From positions 1-33,658 of the forward strand of contig NZ_PVNK01000073.1 in assembly GCF_002994615.1 (NCBI RefSeq): a stretch of 33,658 nt of DNA, read 5' to 3'. The DNA comes from Enhygromyxa salina. Lineage in GTDB: Bacteria > Myxococcota_A > Polyangia > Nannocystales > Nannocystaceae. Below are positions 25,147 through 33,658 of the stretch, piece after piece. Both the position numbers and the translations under genes were made by a program. The stretch's first letter is position 1, and every line of letters starts with the position of its first letter. The notes beneath the pieces were generated by a model. That model worked only from the letters and a program-made list of their open reading frames with translations, did not search any database and was not told where the DNA came from.

Positions 25147-25838
25147 GGCAGGGTCTCGAGCTTGGCGAAGGGGGGATCGAGCAGGGTCACCCGGTAGCTC
25201 GAGCCCGCCGCGATGTCGACGAGACCGGCGGGCTTCCAGGGCGCGTCGGCGCGCTTGCGTAGCTGGATCCGATACCCGCCTGGGCGGATCTTGACCGTCT
25301 TGTCACCGTCGAGCGAGAACACCTTGCCGCCGAGCTCGACCTCCACGTGATCGTAGTGCTTGAGGACCAGGGTCACGCTCACGCGTTGGCCCGTCCACTT
25401 GCCGCCGCCTCCCTTGGCTCCTCCGCCTCCGGACCCACCGCCTGCCGAGCCGCCGCCTGTCCGAGCTCCGCCCGCGGGCTCGATCTCGGGGACTGGTTCG
25501 GCGCCGGGCAAGGGGCCGTCAACGGGCTCGTGCTCGACCGCCGCCGCGTTGGGGTCGAGCCCGGGGGTGAGCTCGGCGCCCGGGAGCGCGGCGATCGGGT
25601 CGGGCTCGGGCGCCGTCGGGGCGGGCTCGACTGCGCCTGCGGTCTCGGCGGCGGCCAGATCGTCTTCGGGCGCGGCCGCGTCGGACCACCAGCCGAGGCC
25701 GAAGCCGATCCCGAACACCGTAAAGCCGAGCGCCGCCACGACGAGACCGCCGAGCATCAGGAGGGTAGCGAGCGGCATGGACTCGTGGTCCTCGGAGTCC
25801 GGTGGCGGCAGCCCCGGGTTCAGGAGGTTGTCGGTCAT
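25143..25838 (-). CDS. single-pass membrane protein with PEGA-like domain
   Basis: The ATG at 25838 (MTDNLLN) is preferred over the in-frame opening at 26012. The 231-residue protein has one transmembrane helix at about 22-50 (MPLATLLMLGGLVVAALGF and on), an Ala/Pro/Glu-rich linker (55-120), a Gly-rich segment (GGGSGGGGAKGGGG), and a C-terminal beta domain (about 145-230). The GKVFSLDGDKTVKIRPGGY pattern followed by an R-Q-L-R turn resembles PEGA domains of myxobacterial kinases and surface proteins. It divides from the phospho-motif protein at 26002 by 163 bp. It may bind cell-wall or outer-membrane partners; its real role is unknown. Confidence 0.75.
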   Translation of the reverse strand: MTDNLLNPGLPPPDSEDHESMPLATLLMLGGLVVAALGFTVFGIGFGLGWWSDAAAPEDDLAAAETAGAVEPAPTAPEPDPIAALPGAELTPGLDPNAAAVEHEPVDGPLPGAEPVPEIEPAGGARTGGGSAGGGSGGGGAKGGGGKWTGQRVSVTLVLKHYDHVEVELGGKVFSLDGDKTVKIRPGGYRIQLRKRADAPWKPAGLVDIAAGSSYRVTLLDPPFAKLETLP

Positions 25839-26001
25839 GGTCCCTTGGTCGGCGCTGGGCTCGGCATGCTCGGCTTGCGCGCGGCTGTCAACCGTACGCG
25901 CGGTCCGGGGACCTGTCCAAAGGATCAGAGCACCCCAGGGCCCCGGACCCGCGCGCAGCTCAGTTGACGGGGGAGGGTCCTGGGGTCTAACCGGGAAGTG
26001 G
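25839..26001. promoter_or_regulatory. divergent promoter region, PEGA-like gene / operon B
   Basis: This 163-bp gap must contain the promoters of the minus-strand PEGA-like gene and of plus-strand operon B. A ccgggaagtgg sequence just before 26002 gives a ribosome-binding site for the operon B leader gene. No clear -35/-10 pair could be picked out. Confidence 0.5.
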
Positions 26002-27264
<1,263 letters not shown>

Positions 27265-27322
27265 CCGCGTCTCGACCAAGCGTCGACACGCACGCCCTCG
27301 CGGGGTTAGGATCGCTCGCCCG

Positions 27323-28276
27323 ATGGCGGAATTGGAGCGAGAGGTCTCGGAGCTGTACGGCGCCTACGTGGCGGAGCTCGGCGCGGCCTTCGATCAGATC
27401 GCGCCGTGGTGGGCGCGCCTTCGAGCCAGCCATGGGCGCCGGGCCCTGAAGCTGCGCTGGCCGGCGGGCGTGGCCTCGCACCCGCGGATCCTGGCGATCT
27501 ACCGCGACTATCACCATCGCCTCTCAGCCCTGCGCGCTGCCCCGCCGCGAGGCCCGGCGCCGCGCTTCGACGACGACGAGGCCTGGGGCAGCGAGGTCGA
27601 GCCCGAGCCCGAGACCCTGATCCCGCCTGCGCCCGAGCGCCTGCTCATCGATCGCCTCCAGGTCGAGGCCAAAGCGCTCTACGCCAAGATGATCTACCTG
27701 CTGATGTCGCCGGTCGGGGTCGCGCCCGATCCCCGGCCGACGATGCGCAGCCTCGAGGTCGTCGAGCGTGACCCCCGACGCGCGCACGCGTTTGGCTTCG
27801 AGGGTCGGCACGGGGTCCAGCGCGGGGTCGATCGCCTGCTCGGAGCCGGCTTCGATCTGCGCCCGAGCGCGTACACGAATTTGTCGCTCGACGACGCGAG
27901 CGAGGTCCATCGACTCGCGCACGACTCCTACAAGCGCGAGCTCGAGGAGGCCCTGCACGAGGCCGAGCGCTGGTGGGCGAACGAACGCAGCGAGCGCGAG
28001 GTCCGGGGCATGAGCGCCGAGCAAGCCCGCGACGACGCCTACGCGAGCCACGCCGTCGGCCCGGCCGGTCACCCGGCGGTGATCGGCGTGATCCAGGCCT
28101 ACTGGGCGCTGTGTCACGAGATCAACGGCGCGCTGATCGACGCCGCCCAGCACGTCGCGCCCGAGCAGCTGCTCCTGGGCTGGCTCCAAGATGGTCGCCA
28201 CGGCAGCTGGGTCGCGGCCCTCACCGCGATGCCCTACTGGCCGGTCGGCCTCGACCGCGCGGGAAGGTGGGTCTGA
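27323..28276 (+). CDS. conserved-looking unknown protein of operon B
   Basis: A 317-residue protein, predicted cytosolic and mostly helical, with no recognisable catalytic motif. Visible segments include WWARLRASHGRRALKLRWPAG near 30, a DYHHRL motif, an acidic central linker (EVEPEPETLIPPAPERL), and a C-terminal helical half with KRELEEALHEAERWWANERS and PAVIGVIQAYWALCHEINGAL. The ATG at 27323 has only a weak aggat upstream. It ends two bases before the DUF2169 gene, so it is in the same transcript. I cannot name it; position suggests a T6SS-associated accessory. Confidence 0.65.
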   Translation: MAELEREVSELYGAYVAELGAAFDQIAPWWARLRASHGRRALKLRWPAGVASHPRILAIYRDYHHRLSALRAAPPRGPAPRFDDDEAWGSEVEPEPETLIPPAPERLLIDRLQVEAKALYAKMIYLLMSPVGVAPDPRPTMRSLEVVERDPRRAHAFGFEGRHGVQRGVDRLLGAGFDLRPSAYTNLSLDDASEVHRLAHDSYKRELEEALHEAERWWANERSEREVRGMSAEQARDDAYASHAVGPAGHPAVIGVIQAYWALCHEINGALIDAAQHVAPEQLLLGWLQDGRHGSWVAALTAMPYWPVGLDRAGRWV

Positions 28277-28278
28277 CG

Positions 28279-29415
28279 ATGTCGCTGCTCGCACGGCTCG
28301 ACAACCACACGCCCTTCGAGGTCCTGCACCTGTTGACCCCAAACGGCGTGGGCGGCGAGGCCGTGCTGATCGTGGTCAAGGCCACCTTCGAGATCGACGA
28401 CGAGGGCAGCGCCCGCTTGGCCGCAGACCAGGCCGAGATCCGCGTGCGCGACGAATTCATCGGTGACCCTGCGCTCGGCAGCCCGCTCGCCGACGCCGAC
28501 CTCGCGCTGCACAAGCCCAGGGTCGACGTGTTGGTCGTCGGCGCCCGCGCCTACGCGCCGCGGGGACGGCCGATCGACAAGCTCTTCGTCGAGCTCCACG
28601 TCGGTCACCCCGACGGCGTCGGCAGCGACACCGCGGCCCACGACGCCGCCCAGGCCCAGCTCATCAAGAGCCTGCTCGTGACCGGCGACCGGGTCTTCAT
28701 CGACGACGCGCCGAGCGACCCGCTGCCCTTCACCGAGATGGCCCTCGGGTGGGAGCGGGCCTACGGCGGGACCCGATCCAAGGGCGAGATCGACGAGCGC
28801 AACCCGCTCGGGATCGGCTGGCTCGGGGCCCGCTCGGCCGACGCCGAGATCCTCGCCGAGCTGCCCAACGTCGAGGAGCCGGGCGCGACGATGACTCGCC
28901 GCGACAGCGACTGCGTCCCGGCGGGCCTCGGCGTCGTGTCGCGGGCGTGGCTGCCTCGGCGGGCGCTGGCGGGGACCTACGACGAGGGCTGGAAGCGCCG
29001 GCGCTGGCCCCTGGTCCCGCGCGACTACGACCCGGCCTGCAACCAGTCGGCGGCCGCCGATCAACAGCTCGAGCGCTTCGCCGGGGGCGAGCCCGTCCGC
29101 CTGGTCAACCTCACCCCCGAGGGCGAGTGGCTGTTTCGTCTCCCGCACCTCGACGTCCCCGTGCAGCTGATCCACGAAGATCGCCTCGAGCGCGGGCCGC
29201 TGCGGATCGACACGATCGAGATCGAGCCCGCGACCCGGCGGGTGACCTTGACCGGGCGCGTGGCGGTGCCGGTCGAGCGCAGGCTCGGGCGGCTCGAGGA
29301 GATCGTCGTTGGCCACGTCAAGCCGGGGTGGTTGCGCGCGCGGGTCAGCGGCAAGCACTACATCGATCTGCGCGCCGAGGGCGGCGCCGAGCCCCGCCGG
29401 CCCTGCTTTTGGTGA
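28279..29415 (+). CDS. DUF2169 family T6SS adaptor (second copy)
   Basis: A 378-residue DUF2169 protein. It shares with 4317-5357 the signatures VVKATFEI near residue 31, EFIGDP, LGWERAYGG, RNPLGIGWLG, and ALAGTYDEGWKRRRWPLVP followed by DYDPA. The two copies are clearly paralogous but diverged. As a known class of T6SS adaptor it is expected to bind an effector and a PAAR-like tip, yet no PAAR, VgrG or effector gene lies in this operon. It is two bases after the unknown gene and five before the thiolase-fold gene, so translation is probably coupled. The start ATG at 28279 has a gggaagg element upstream. Confidence 0.9.
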   Translation: MSLLARLDNHTPFEVLHLLTPNGVGGEAVLIVVKATFEIDDEGSARLAADQAEIRVRDEFIGDPALGSPLADADLALHKPRVDVLVVGARAYAPRGRPIDKLFVELHVGHPDGVGSDTAAHDAAQAQLIKSLLVTGDRVFIDDAPSDPLPFTEMALGWERAYGGTRSKGEIDERNPLGIGWLGARSADAEILAELPNVEEPGATMTRRDSDCVPAGLGVVSRAWLPRRALAGTYDEGWKRRRWPLVPRDYDPACNQSAAADQQLERFAGGEPVRLVNLTPEGEWLFRLPHLDVPVQLIHEDRLERGPLRIDTIEIEPATRRVTLTGRVAVPVERRLGRLEEIVVGHVKPGWLRARVSGKHYIDLRAEGGAEPRRPCFW

Positions 29416-29420
29416 GCACC

Positions 29421-30452
29421 ATGGTCAACGACACTTCACTCGAGATCCTGGGCTCCGGAGCGGTGAGCTCGGTCGGCCTCACGGCGCCGCAGACCTGCGC
29501 CGCGATCCGGGCGGGCATTCGGCGCTTCGTCCCGATCGAGGCCGAGATCCTCGACGATGAGGAGCCGCAGATCGGCGCGCGCGTGTCGGCGGATCCGCGC
29601 CTGCGCGCCGACGATGCCCAGTGGCTGCTCAACCTCGCCGCGCGGGCGCTGCACGAGTGCGCGCCGAGCCCCGCCGAGACCGCGCTGCTGTGGCTGGTGC
29701 CCGAGGACCACCGCGGCCATCCGCTGTGTGCGGGCGTCGGCGACGACGAATTGCTCGCGCGACTCGAGGCGGTGGTTGGCCATCACTTCGCCCCGGGCTC
29801 GCGGGTGCTTCGCAGCGGGGCCGCGGGCTGCGTCGAGGCCCTCGGGCGCGCGCGCGAGCTCCTCGACGCGGGCGCCGTCGCCCGCTGTGTGATCGGTGGG
29901 GCCGACTCGCTGCTGCGCAAGGTGGACCTCGACGAGCTCGCCCGCGGCGGGCGCTTGCTCGGCCCGACGCAACCTCAGGGCCTGGTCCCGGGCGAGGGCG
30001 CCGCCTTCGTCATGGTTGGCCGGCCCACGCCGGACCCGGAGCGCGAGCGGGCCGCGCTCGCCGTGCGGGGGATCGGGCTGGGCTACGAGCGCAACACCGT
30101 GCGCGGGACCGAGTACTCCGTCGGCGAGGCCTTCAGCGCCGCGCTCGAGGCCGCGACGCAAGACGCCGACATCCCCGAAGCCGAGATCGCGTTCGTGGCC
30201 GGGAATTTTAACGGGGAGCGCTACGACGCCTGGGAGAGCTCGCACGCGCGGATCCGCGGGTTCCCGAGCAAGCGCGAGCAGCTCCCGGTGCTGTGGCCGG
30301 CCGCGTCGACCGGCGAGATCGGGGTCGCGGCCGGGCCGATGGCCTTGATCGCCACGGCGGCGGCGATCGAGGGCGAGTACGCGGCGGGTCCGACCGGGGC
30401 GCTTCAGCTGCGGTCCGACGGAGAGCTGCGTGGGGTCGCGATCGTGCGCTAG
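29421..30452 (+). CDS. thiolase-fold (ketoacyl-synthase-like) protein, second copy
   Basis: A 343-residue paralogue of 3304-4320, preceded by ggtgag and the ATG at 29421. It keeps the synthase-like frame: GSGAVSSVGLTAPQTCAAIRAG at the N-terminus, CVIGGADSLL near 156-165, LVPGEGAAFVMVG around 187-199, NFNGERYDAWE, and STGEIGVAAGPMALI near the C-terminus. The elbow segment (LRSGAAGCVEAL, about 130-141) lacks the nucleophilic Cys at its usual place (a Cys sits four or so residues later), and the catalytic His motifs are not evident. I infer loss of condensing activity with retention of the fold. Spacing of 5 bp from DUF2169 and 6 bp to the ACAD-like gene places it in operon B. Confidence 0.8.
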   Translation: MVNDTSLEILGSGAVSSVGLTAPQTCAAIRAGIRRFVPIEAEILDDEEPQIGARVSADPRLRADDAQWLLNLAARALHECAPSPAETALLWLVPEDHRGHPLCAGVGDDELLARLEAVVGHHFAPGSRVLRSGAAGCVEALGRARELLDAGAVARCVIGGADSLLRKVDLDELARGGRLLGPTQPQGLVPGEGAAFVMVGRPTPDPERERAALAVRGIGLGYERNTVRGTEYSVGEAFSAALEAATQDADIPEAEIAFVAGNFNGERYDAWESSHARIRGFPSKREQLPVLWPAASTGEIGVAAGPMALIATAAAIEGEYAAGPTGALQLRSDGELRGVAIVR

Positions 30453-30458
30453 AACCCC

Positions 30459-31400
30459 GTGGTGAGCGACTCTTTGACCGACTCGTTCGAGGCGCTGCTG
30501 CGCCGCGACCCGAACACCCCCGCGATCGCCGACGTCGACGCGTGGTGGCAGACCCACGTCGAGGTCACCGACGGGGCCTCGCCCGCGGCCGCGGCGGTCC
30601 TCGGAGGCTTCGCGGCCGATCGCCTCGCCTACGCCTTCGCCTCGGGCTACGCGGCCGCGCTGCGTCAGCTGATCGGCCCCGACGAGGCGCCCCGCCGCCG
30701 GGCCCTGTGCGCGAGCGAGTCCGAGGGCGCGCACCCGAGCAAGCTGCGGACGACGCTGACCCTCGACGAGGGGGGCGGGGGCTCGATCACCGGGGACAAG
30801 AGCTTCGCAACCTTGGGCCACCTCGCCGACGAGCTGCTGGTCGTCGCGGTCACGGGCCAGGACGAGCAGGGCCGCAACCGCCTGCGCGTCGCTCGGATCC
30901 CCCCCACCCGCGAGGGCGTCAGCTTTGGCCAGCCCGTGAGCCCGACCTTCGTGCCCGAGCTGCCCCACGTCCCGCTGAGCCTGCGCGAGGTCCGGGTCGA
31001 GCCCGAGGAGCTCATACCCGGCGACGGCTACCTGAGCGTGCTCAAGCCCTTTCGCACCCTCGAGGACGCCCACGTGTTCCTCGCGGTCCTCGGCTGGCTG
31101 ACCAAGATCGGCCGCCACGTCGGCTGGCCGGACGAGTTCGTCGAGCGGGGGCTGGGTCTGATCGCGGGCCTGACCTGTGTCGCGGCCTCGCCGAGCCCGC
31201 TCTCACCCGCCGTGCATCGGGTGCTCGGGGGGCTGCTCGCGGCCAGCAAGGAGCACATCGTCCGGCTCGAGAGCTCGGTCGCCTGGCAGGCGCTGGCGGA
31301 GGAGGATCGGGTCCGCTGGGCTCGGGACCGACGCCTGCTCGAGGTCGCGGGCCAGGCCCGGGCGGCGCGCTTGCAGGCCGCCCGCGACCGCCCCCAGTAG
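30459..31400 (+). CDS. acyl-CoA-dehydrogenase-fold protein of operon B
   Basis: The start is the GTG at 30459 (or the next GTG at 30462). The 313-residue protein has the look of the acyl-CoA dehydrogenase/AidB superfamily: an N-terminal helical part (AAAVLGGFAADRLAYAFASGY), the middle beta-domain motif GGGSITGDKSFATLGHLADELLVVAV (about 105-131), and a helical C-terminal domain. It is shorter than a full ACAD (about 380 residues) and lacks an obvious catalytic Glu context, so enzymatic activity is doubtful; flavin binding is possible. It is the last gene of operon B. Such proteins are unexpected beside DUF2169 genes and are the most intriguing member of the cluster. Confidence 0.65.
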   Translation: MVSDSLTDSFEALLRRDPNTPAIADVDAWWQTHVEVTDGASPAAAAVLGGFAADRLAYAFASGYAAALRQLIGPDEAPRRRALCASESEGAHPSKLRTTLTLDEGGGGSITGDKSFATLGHLADELLVVAVTGQDEQGRNRLRVARIPPTREGVSFGQPVSPTFVPELPHVPLSLREVRVEPEELIPGDGYLSVLKPFRTLEDAHVFLAVLGWLTKIGRHVGWPDEFVERGLGLIAGLTCVAASPSPLSPAVHRVLGGLLAASKEHIVRLESSVAWQALAEEDRVRWARDRRLLEVAGQARAARLQAARDRPQ

Positions 31401-31462
31401 CCATCGATCTCGTCACCTTCGCTCGCGTCGATTGGTAGGATGGGCGAAGAGCGACGAACCCG

Positions 31463-32362
31463 ATGCGCGAGACCAGTTTACCGACCATGGGCCCGATCTG
31501 CCTCTTGAGCGCCGTCCTCGGCCTCGCTGGAGGGTGCTCGGACGCCGAGGACCCCGCGACCGAGACGCTCGGAGCGACAGAGACCGGCGACGGTGAGGGT
31601 GATGGCGATGGCGACGGGGATGGGGATGGCGACGGAGACGGGGACGGAGACGGAGACGGAGACGGAGACGGAGACGGAGACGGAGACGGAGACGGCGACC
31701 TGCTGTGCGACTACGAGGTCGGCCCCAACGGCGTCCTGATGTTCGAGGCCGAGTCTCTCGCGATCATCGAAGACTGGCAGACCGCCGCCGACATCCCGGG
31801 TCACTTCGGCTCGGGCTACATCTACTGGTCAGGCCCGAGCTTCAACAACCAGCCGGGCAACGGCCTGCTCGAGGTCACGCTCGGAGTTGACCAGCCGGGT
31901 CGCTACCGTGTCCAGTGGCACACGCAGATCGGCATGGGCGCCGACGCGACCGAGCACAACGACATCTGGCTGCGCTTCACCGACGCGGCCGACTACTACG
32001 GCAAGAAGGGCGACGACCCCGAGACTCGCCGCTACCCCAAGCCGATCTGCGAAGACGCGGGCTTCATCGCGGGCGTCGAGGCCCTGGCGGAGGTCAGCGC
32101 GGCCTCGTGCGCGGCGGGCTCGAGCAGTGAGGGGTGGATGAAGGTCTACTCGTCGGGCGCGACGAGCTGGAAGTGGTCGACCCAGACCAGCGACAACGAC
32201 GCCCACCAGATCTACGTCGAGTTCGAGGCGCCGGGGGCCTACACGATGCAGCTCTCGGCCCGGGCCGACTTCATGTTGCTCGACCGTGTCGTCCTCTACC
32301 GCGAGGACGTCGACGACGCCACGGCGCAGGCCGCAGACCAGGCCGAGACACCCTGCGATTGA
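31463..32362 (+). CDS. GD-linker lipoprotein with CBM-like domain
   Basis: A 299-residue exported lipoprotein, signal ending LAGGC (Cys25). A pure Gly-Asp linker of about 36 residues follows (43-79), then a beta-rich domain. The LMFEAESLAIIEDW start, the GSGYIYWSG aromatic patch, the RYRVQWHTQIG strand and the terminal DFMLLDRVVLY strand are the signature of CBM6/35-like carbohydrate-binding modules found in glycoside hydrolases. No hydrolase domain is attached, so it is probably a surface sugar-binding protein. It stands alone between operon B and mscS. Confidence 0.85.
   Translation: MRETSLPTMGPICLLSAVLGLAGGCSDAEDPATETLGATETGDGEGDGDGDGDGDGDGDGDGDGDGDGDGDGDGDGDGDLLCDYEVGPNGVLMFEAESLAIIEDWQTAADIPGHFGSGYIYWSGPSFNNQPGNGLLEVTLGVDQPGRYRVQWHTQIGMGADATEHNDIWLRFTDAADYYGKKGDDPETRRYPKPICEDAGFIAGVEALAEVSAASCAAGSSSEGWMKVYSSGATSWKWSTQTSDNDAHQIYVEFEAPGAYTMQLSARADFMLLDRVVLYREDVDDATAQAADQAETPCD
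31646..31693 (+). repeat. (GGAGAC)8 coding microsatellite
   Basis: Eight perfect tandem ggagac hexamers encode Gly-Asp pairs within the lipoprotein linker. Flanking units are ggggac, ggcgac and ggtgat variants. The purity of this block implies recent expansion and possible strain-to-strain length change, without frame loss. Confidence 0.95.
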
Positions 32363-32620
32363 CTCGCTCACGCGGGGGGAACGTGAGCCCGAAGCTGGGG
32401 GCGCCTGGGGGGCTCTGCGCGGGGCCCAGCCCCCGAGCGGTCAACGCTATCGTTGCGTGGTGGCGGCTCCGGGGAGCCAGCCGGCGAGCGTGCCGCCGTC
32501 GATCAGCTTCATCGCTGGTGGACCCTCGGCATGACTCCACGCTCCGGCGGCCGGGCGCCGTGGTCCGAGCGCGACTCGCTCCCGCCGTGGCTGGCACGCA
32601 GGCTGCAGCCTGGTTGGCGC
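32363..32620. other. leader region of mscS
   Basis: This 258-bp gap (89 bp shorter at its end if the ATG at 32531 is used) holds no separate gene. An inverted pair (cgctcacg/cgtgagc) at 32365-32386 could be a terminator stem for the lipoprotein gene: ctcacg... cgtgag. Confidence 0.5.
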
Positions 32621-33535
32621 ATGCCCGACTCGCTCATCAAAGCGCTCGATGCCCTCGGCGCCAAGCTCCAGGGCTGGCTCGAGGGCGCCGTCTCGATGGC
32701 GCCGAATTTTGTCCTCGCCGTGCTCGTCGTCCTCGCTGGCGCCGTCTTGGCCCGCTACGTCAGCCGCGGAGCAACCCGAGCGCTCGACCGCCTGATCAGC
32801 AATGAGGCGCTCGCGCGCCTGCTCGGCTCGATCATTCACGTCAGCGTGATCGCGATTGGCCTGTTCGCTGCGCTGAGCCTCTTGCACCTCGAGCGCACGG
32901 TGACCTCGCTGCTCGCGGGCCTCGGCGTCGTCGGTCTCGCGCTCGGCTTCGCGTTCAAGGACATCGCGGCGAACTTCATGTCCGGCGCCTTCCTGGCCGT
33001 TCATGGGCCGTTCAGGCCGGGCGACATCATCGAGTTCCAGGGCCACATCGGCGAGGTGGAGGAGGTCGAGCTCCGGGTCACGACCCTGCGGACCTTCGAC
33101 GGTCTGACCGTGATCATCCCGAACAAGGAGGTCTTCACCGAGACGATCGTCAACTACACCCGGACTGAGGAGCGGCGCGTGGACGTCGCGGTTGGCGTGG
33201 CCTACGGGGACGATCTCGAGCGGACCGAGGCGGCCGTGTGCGCGGGTCTCGAGCAGCTCGAGCTGCGCGACGCGACCCGCGAGATCGAGGTCCTGTTCAC
33301 GGAGTTTGGCGCGAGCTCGATCAACTTCGAGGCCCGCGTCTGGCTCGAGCGCGCCGACCAGCGCGAGTACCTGCGGGCCCGCTCGCGCGCGATCATCCTG
33401 ATCAAGCAGGCGATGGACGAGGCAGGTCTGACGATCCCCTTTCCGATCCGGACCCTCGACTTCGGCGCCGACGAGAGCGGCGGCACCCGCTTCGACGAGA
33501 TGCACCTCGCGTTGTCCGAGGGCACGCAGTCCTAG
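32621..33535 (+). CDS. mscS: small-conductance mechanosensitive channel MscS
   Basis: Counting from the ATG at 32621 (MPDSLIKALDALGAKL) the protein is 304 residues, close to the 286 of E. coli MscS; the in-frame ATG at 32531 would add 30 residues. TM1 lies at about 23-44 (APNFVLAVLVVLAGAVLARY), TM2 near 66-86, and the pore-lining TM3 has the MscS pattern LLAGLGVVGLALGFAFKDIAANF. The beta domain signature follows (GPFRPGDIIEFQGHIGEVEEV, then TTLRTFDGLTVIIPN), then NYTRTEERRVDVAVGVAYGDD. It releases solutes on osmotic downshock from the inner membrane. Its TAG stop is inside a REP-like motif that leads into the hairpin repeat. Confidence 0.95.
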   Translation: MPDSLIKALDALGAKLQGWLEGAVSMAPNFVLAVLVVLAGAVLARYVSRGATRALDRLISNEALARLLGSIIHVSVIAIGLFAALSLLHLERTVTSLLAGLGVVGLALGFAFKDIAANFMSGAFLAVHGPFRPGDIIEFQGHIGEVEEVELRVTTLRTFDGLTVIIPNKEVFTETIVNYTRTEERRVDVAVGVAYGDDLERTEAAVCAGLEQLELRDATREIEVLFTEFGASSINFEARVWLERADQREYLRARSRAIILIKQAMDEAGLTIPFPIRTLDFGADESGGTRFDEMHLALSEGTQS

Positions 33536-33551
33536 CAGCCCGTGGTGCAAT
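33532..33551. repeat. REP-like motif overlapping the mscS stop
   Basis: ctagcagcccgtggtgcaat starts with the mscS TAG stop (33533-33535) and matches the 12075 and 23203 palindromes through CTAGCAGCCCG, but its right arm (gtggtgc) is only partly complementary. It runs directly into the hairpin repeat at 33553, so here the two elements form one composite. Confidence 0.75.
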
Positions 33552-33552
33552 G

Positions 33553-33658
33553 CCTCGCGCCGCCTCGCTTGGCCTTTTCGCCGAGGGCTTTGTCGCCAAA
33601 ACTTGCAGTACGCCCGGTACAGCGGCGTTTTGGCTTCGCGCCCTCGGCGAAAATTCCG
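33553..33658 (+). repeat. dispersed hairpin repeat, intact copy (cut by window end)
   Basis: This element can fold into a long hairpin. Outer arms TTTTCGCCGAGGGC (33575-33588) and GCCCTCGGCGAAAA (33640-33653) are perfectly complementary over 14 bp. Inner arms GCCAAAAC (33595-33602) and GTTTTGGC (33627-33634) over 8 bp. At the tip are two GTAC boxes around a short loop (33608-33620). It is the intact version of the decayed copy at 338-443 and runs off the window end. Confidence 0.85.

Noticed and set aside
29436..31118. Minus-strand 560-codon frame opposite operon B
   Set aside because: Antisense shadow over two genes, no motif and no ribosome-binding site.
31600..31700. CRISPR-like or tandem-array appearance of the short repeats
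   Set aside because: The units are contiguous in-frame hexamers without spacers and encode Gly-Asp; no cas genes are present.

Overview
The window is high-GC, densely coded bacterial chromosome. It most resembles the myxobacterial suborder Nannocystineae (Nannocystis / Plesiocystis / Enhygromyxa type). That assignment is an inference from three things: almost every third codon position is G or C; there are five lipoproteins whose lipidated Cys is followed by a long Gly-Asp ('GDGDGD') linker; and there are many Cys-rich or metalloprotease-like secreted lipoproteins, an Asp-Leu-Gly-type Ser/Thr kinase fused to a helical repeat tail, and DUF2169/DUF4150/VgrG genes without a complete type VI secretion (T6SS) core. 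I see no rRNA, tRNA, CRISPR array or transposase gene.

Layout. 1-616 holds no convincing gene but contains a 20-bp direct repeat and a decayed copy of a hairpin repeat. 615-710 looks like the last 31 codons of a GspC/PDZ-type protein. 717-2865 is an operon of three secreted lipoproteins (a putative HExxH protease, a protein with three Cys-rich modules, and a small Cys protein). 2896-6691 (minus) is T6SS accessory operon A: HEAT-repeat protein, DUF2169 adaptor, inactive-looking thiolase-fold protein, PAAR-like DUF4150 tip. Divergent from it is vgrG (6808-9006), which is convergent with a DUF2235 (Tle-type) lipase-like effector (9012-10433). 10804-12888 carries a GD-linker lipoprotein and a Cys-rich exported protein. 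12830-16307 is regulatory: a membrane Ser/Thr kinase, a small winged-helix-like protein and an orphan ECF-like sigma factor. 16380-18092 is a metzincin lipoprotein. 18177-19008 holds two CBS-domain proteins, 19032-20981 a VWA lipoprotein, and 21014-21445 a SEC-C (YchJ-like) protein. 21446-23200 is a low-quality stretch with one unknown gene and gene debris. 23219-25838 carries a beta-propeller lipoprotein, a nucleoside deaminase and a PEGA-like membrane protein. 26002-31400 is operon B: a membrane protein with a repeated Thr motif array, an unknown protein, a second DUF2169, a second thiolase-fold protein and an acyl-CoA-dehydrogenase-like protein. 31463-32362 is a GD-linker lipoprotein with a CBM-like domain, and 32621-33535 is an MscS channel. 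The window ends inside an intact copy of the same hairpin repeat found near its start.

How it fits together. Operon A, vgrG and the DUF2235 gene make a coherent spike-plus-effector module (VgrG, PAAR-like tip, DUF2169 adaptor, lipase cargo). Operon B repeats the DUF2169 + thiolase-fold pair without a spike, adds an ACAD-fold protein, and is headed by a protein carrying at least seven T-x-x-[M/L] motifs that look like phospho-Thr/FHA docking sites. The most novel candidate system here is therefore a T6SS adaptor unit that reuses dead acyl-enzyme folds and may be controlled by Thr phosphorylation. This functional reading is inference; the domain calls are from sequence recognition without any database search.
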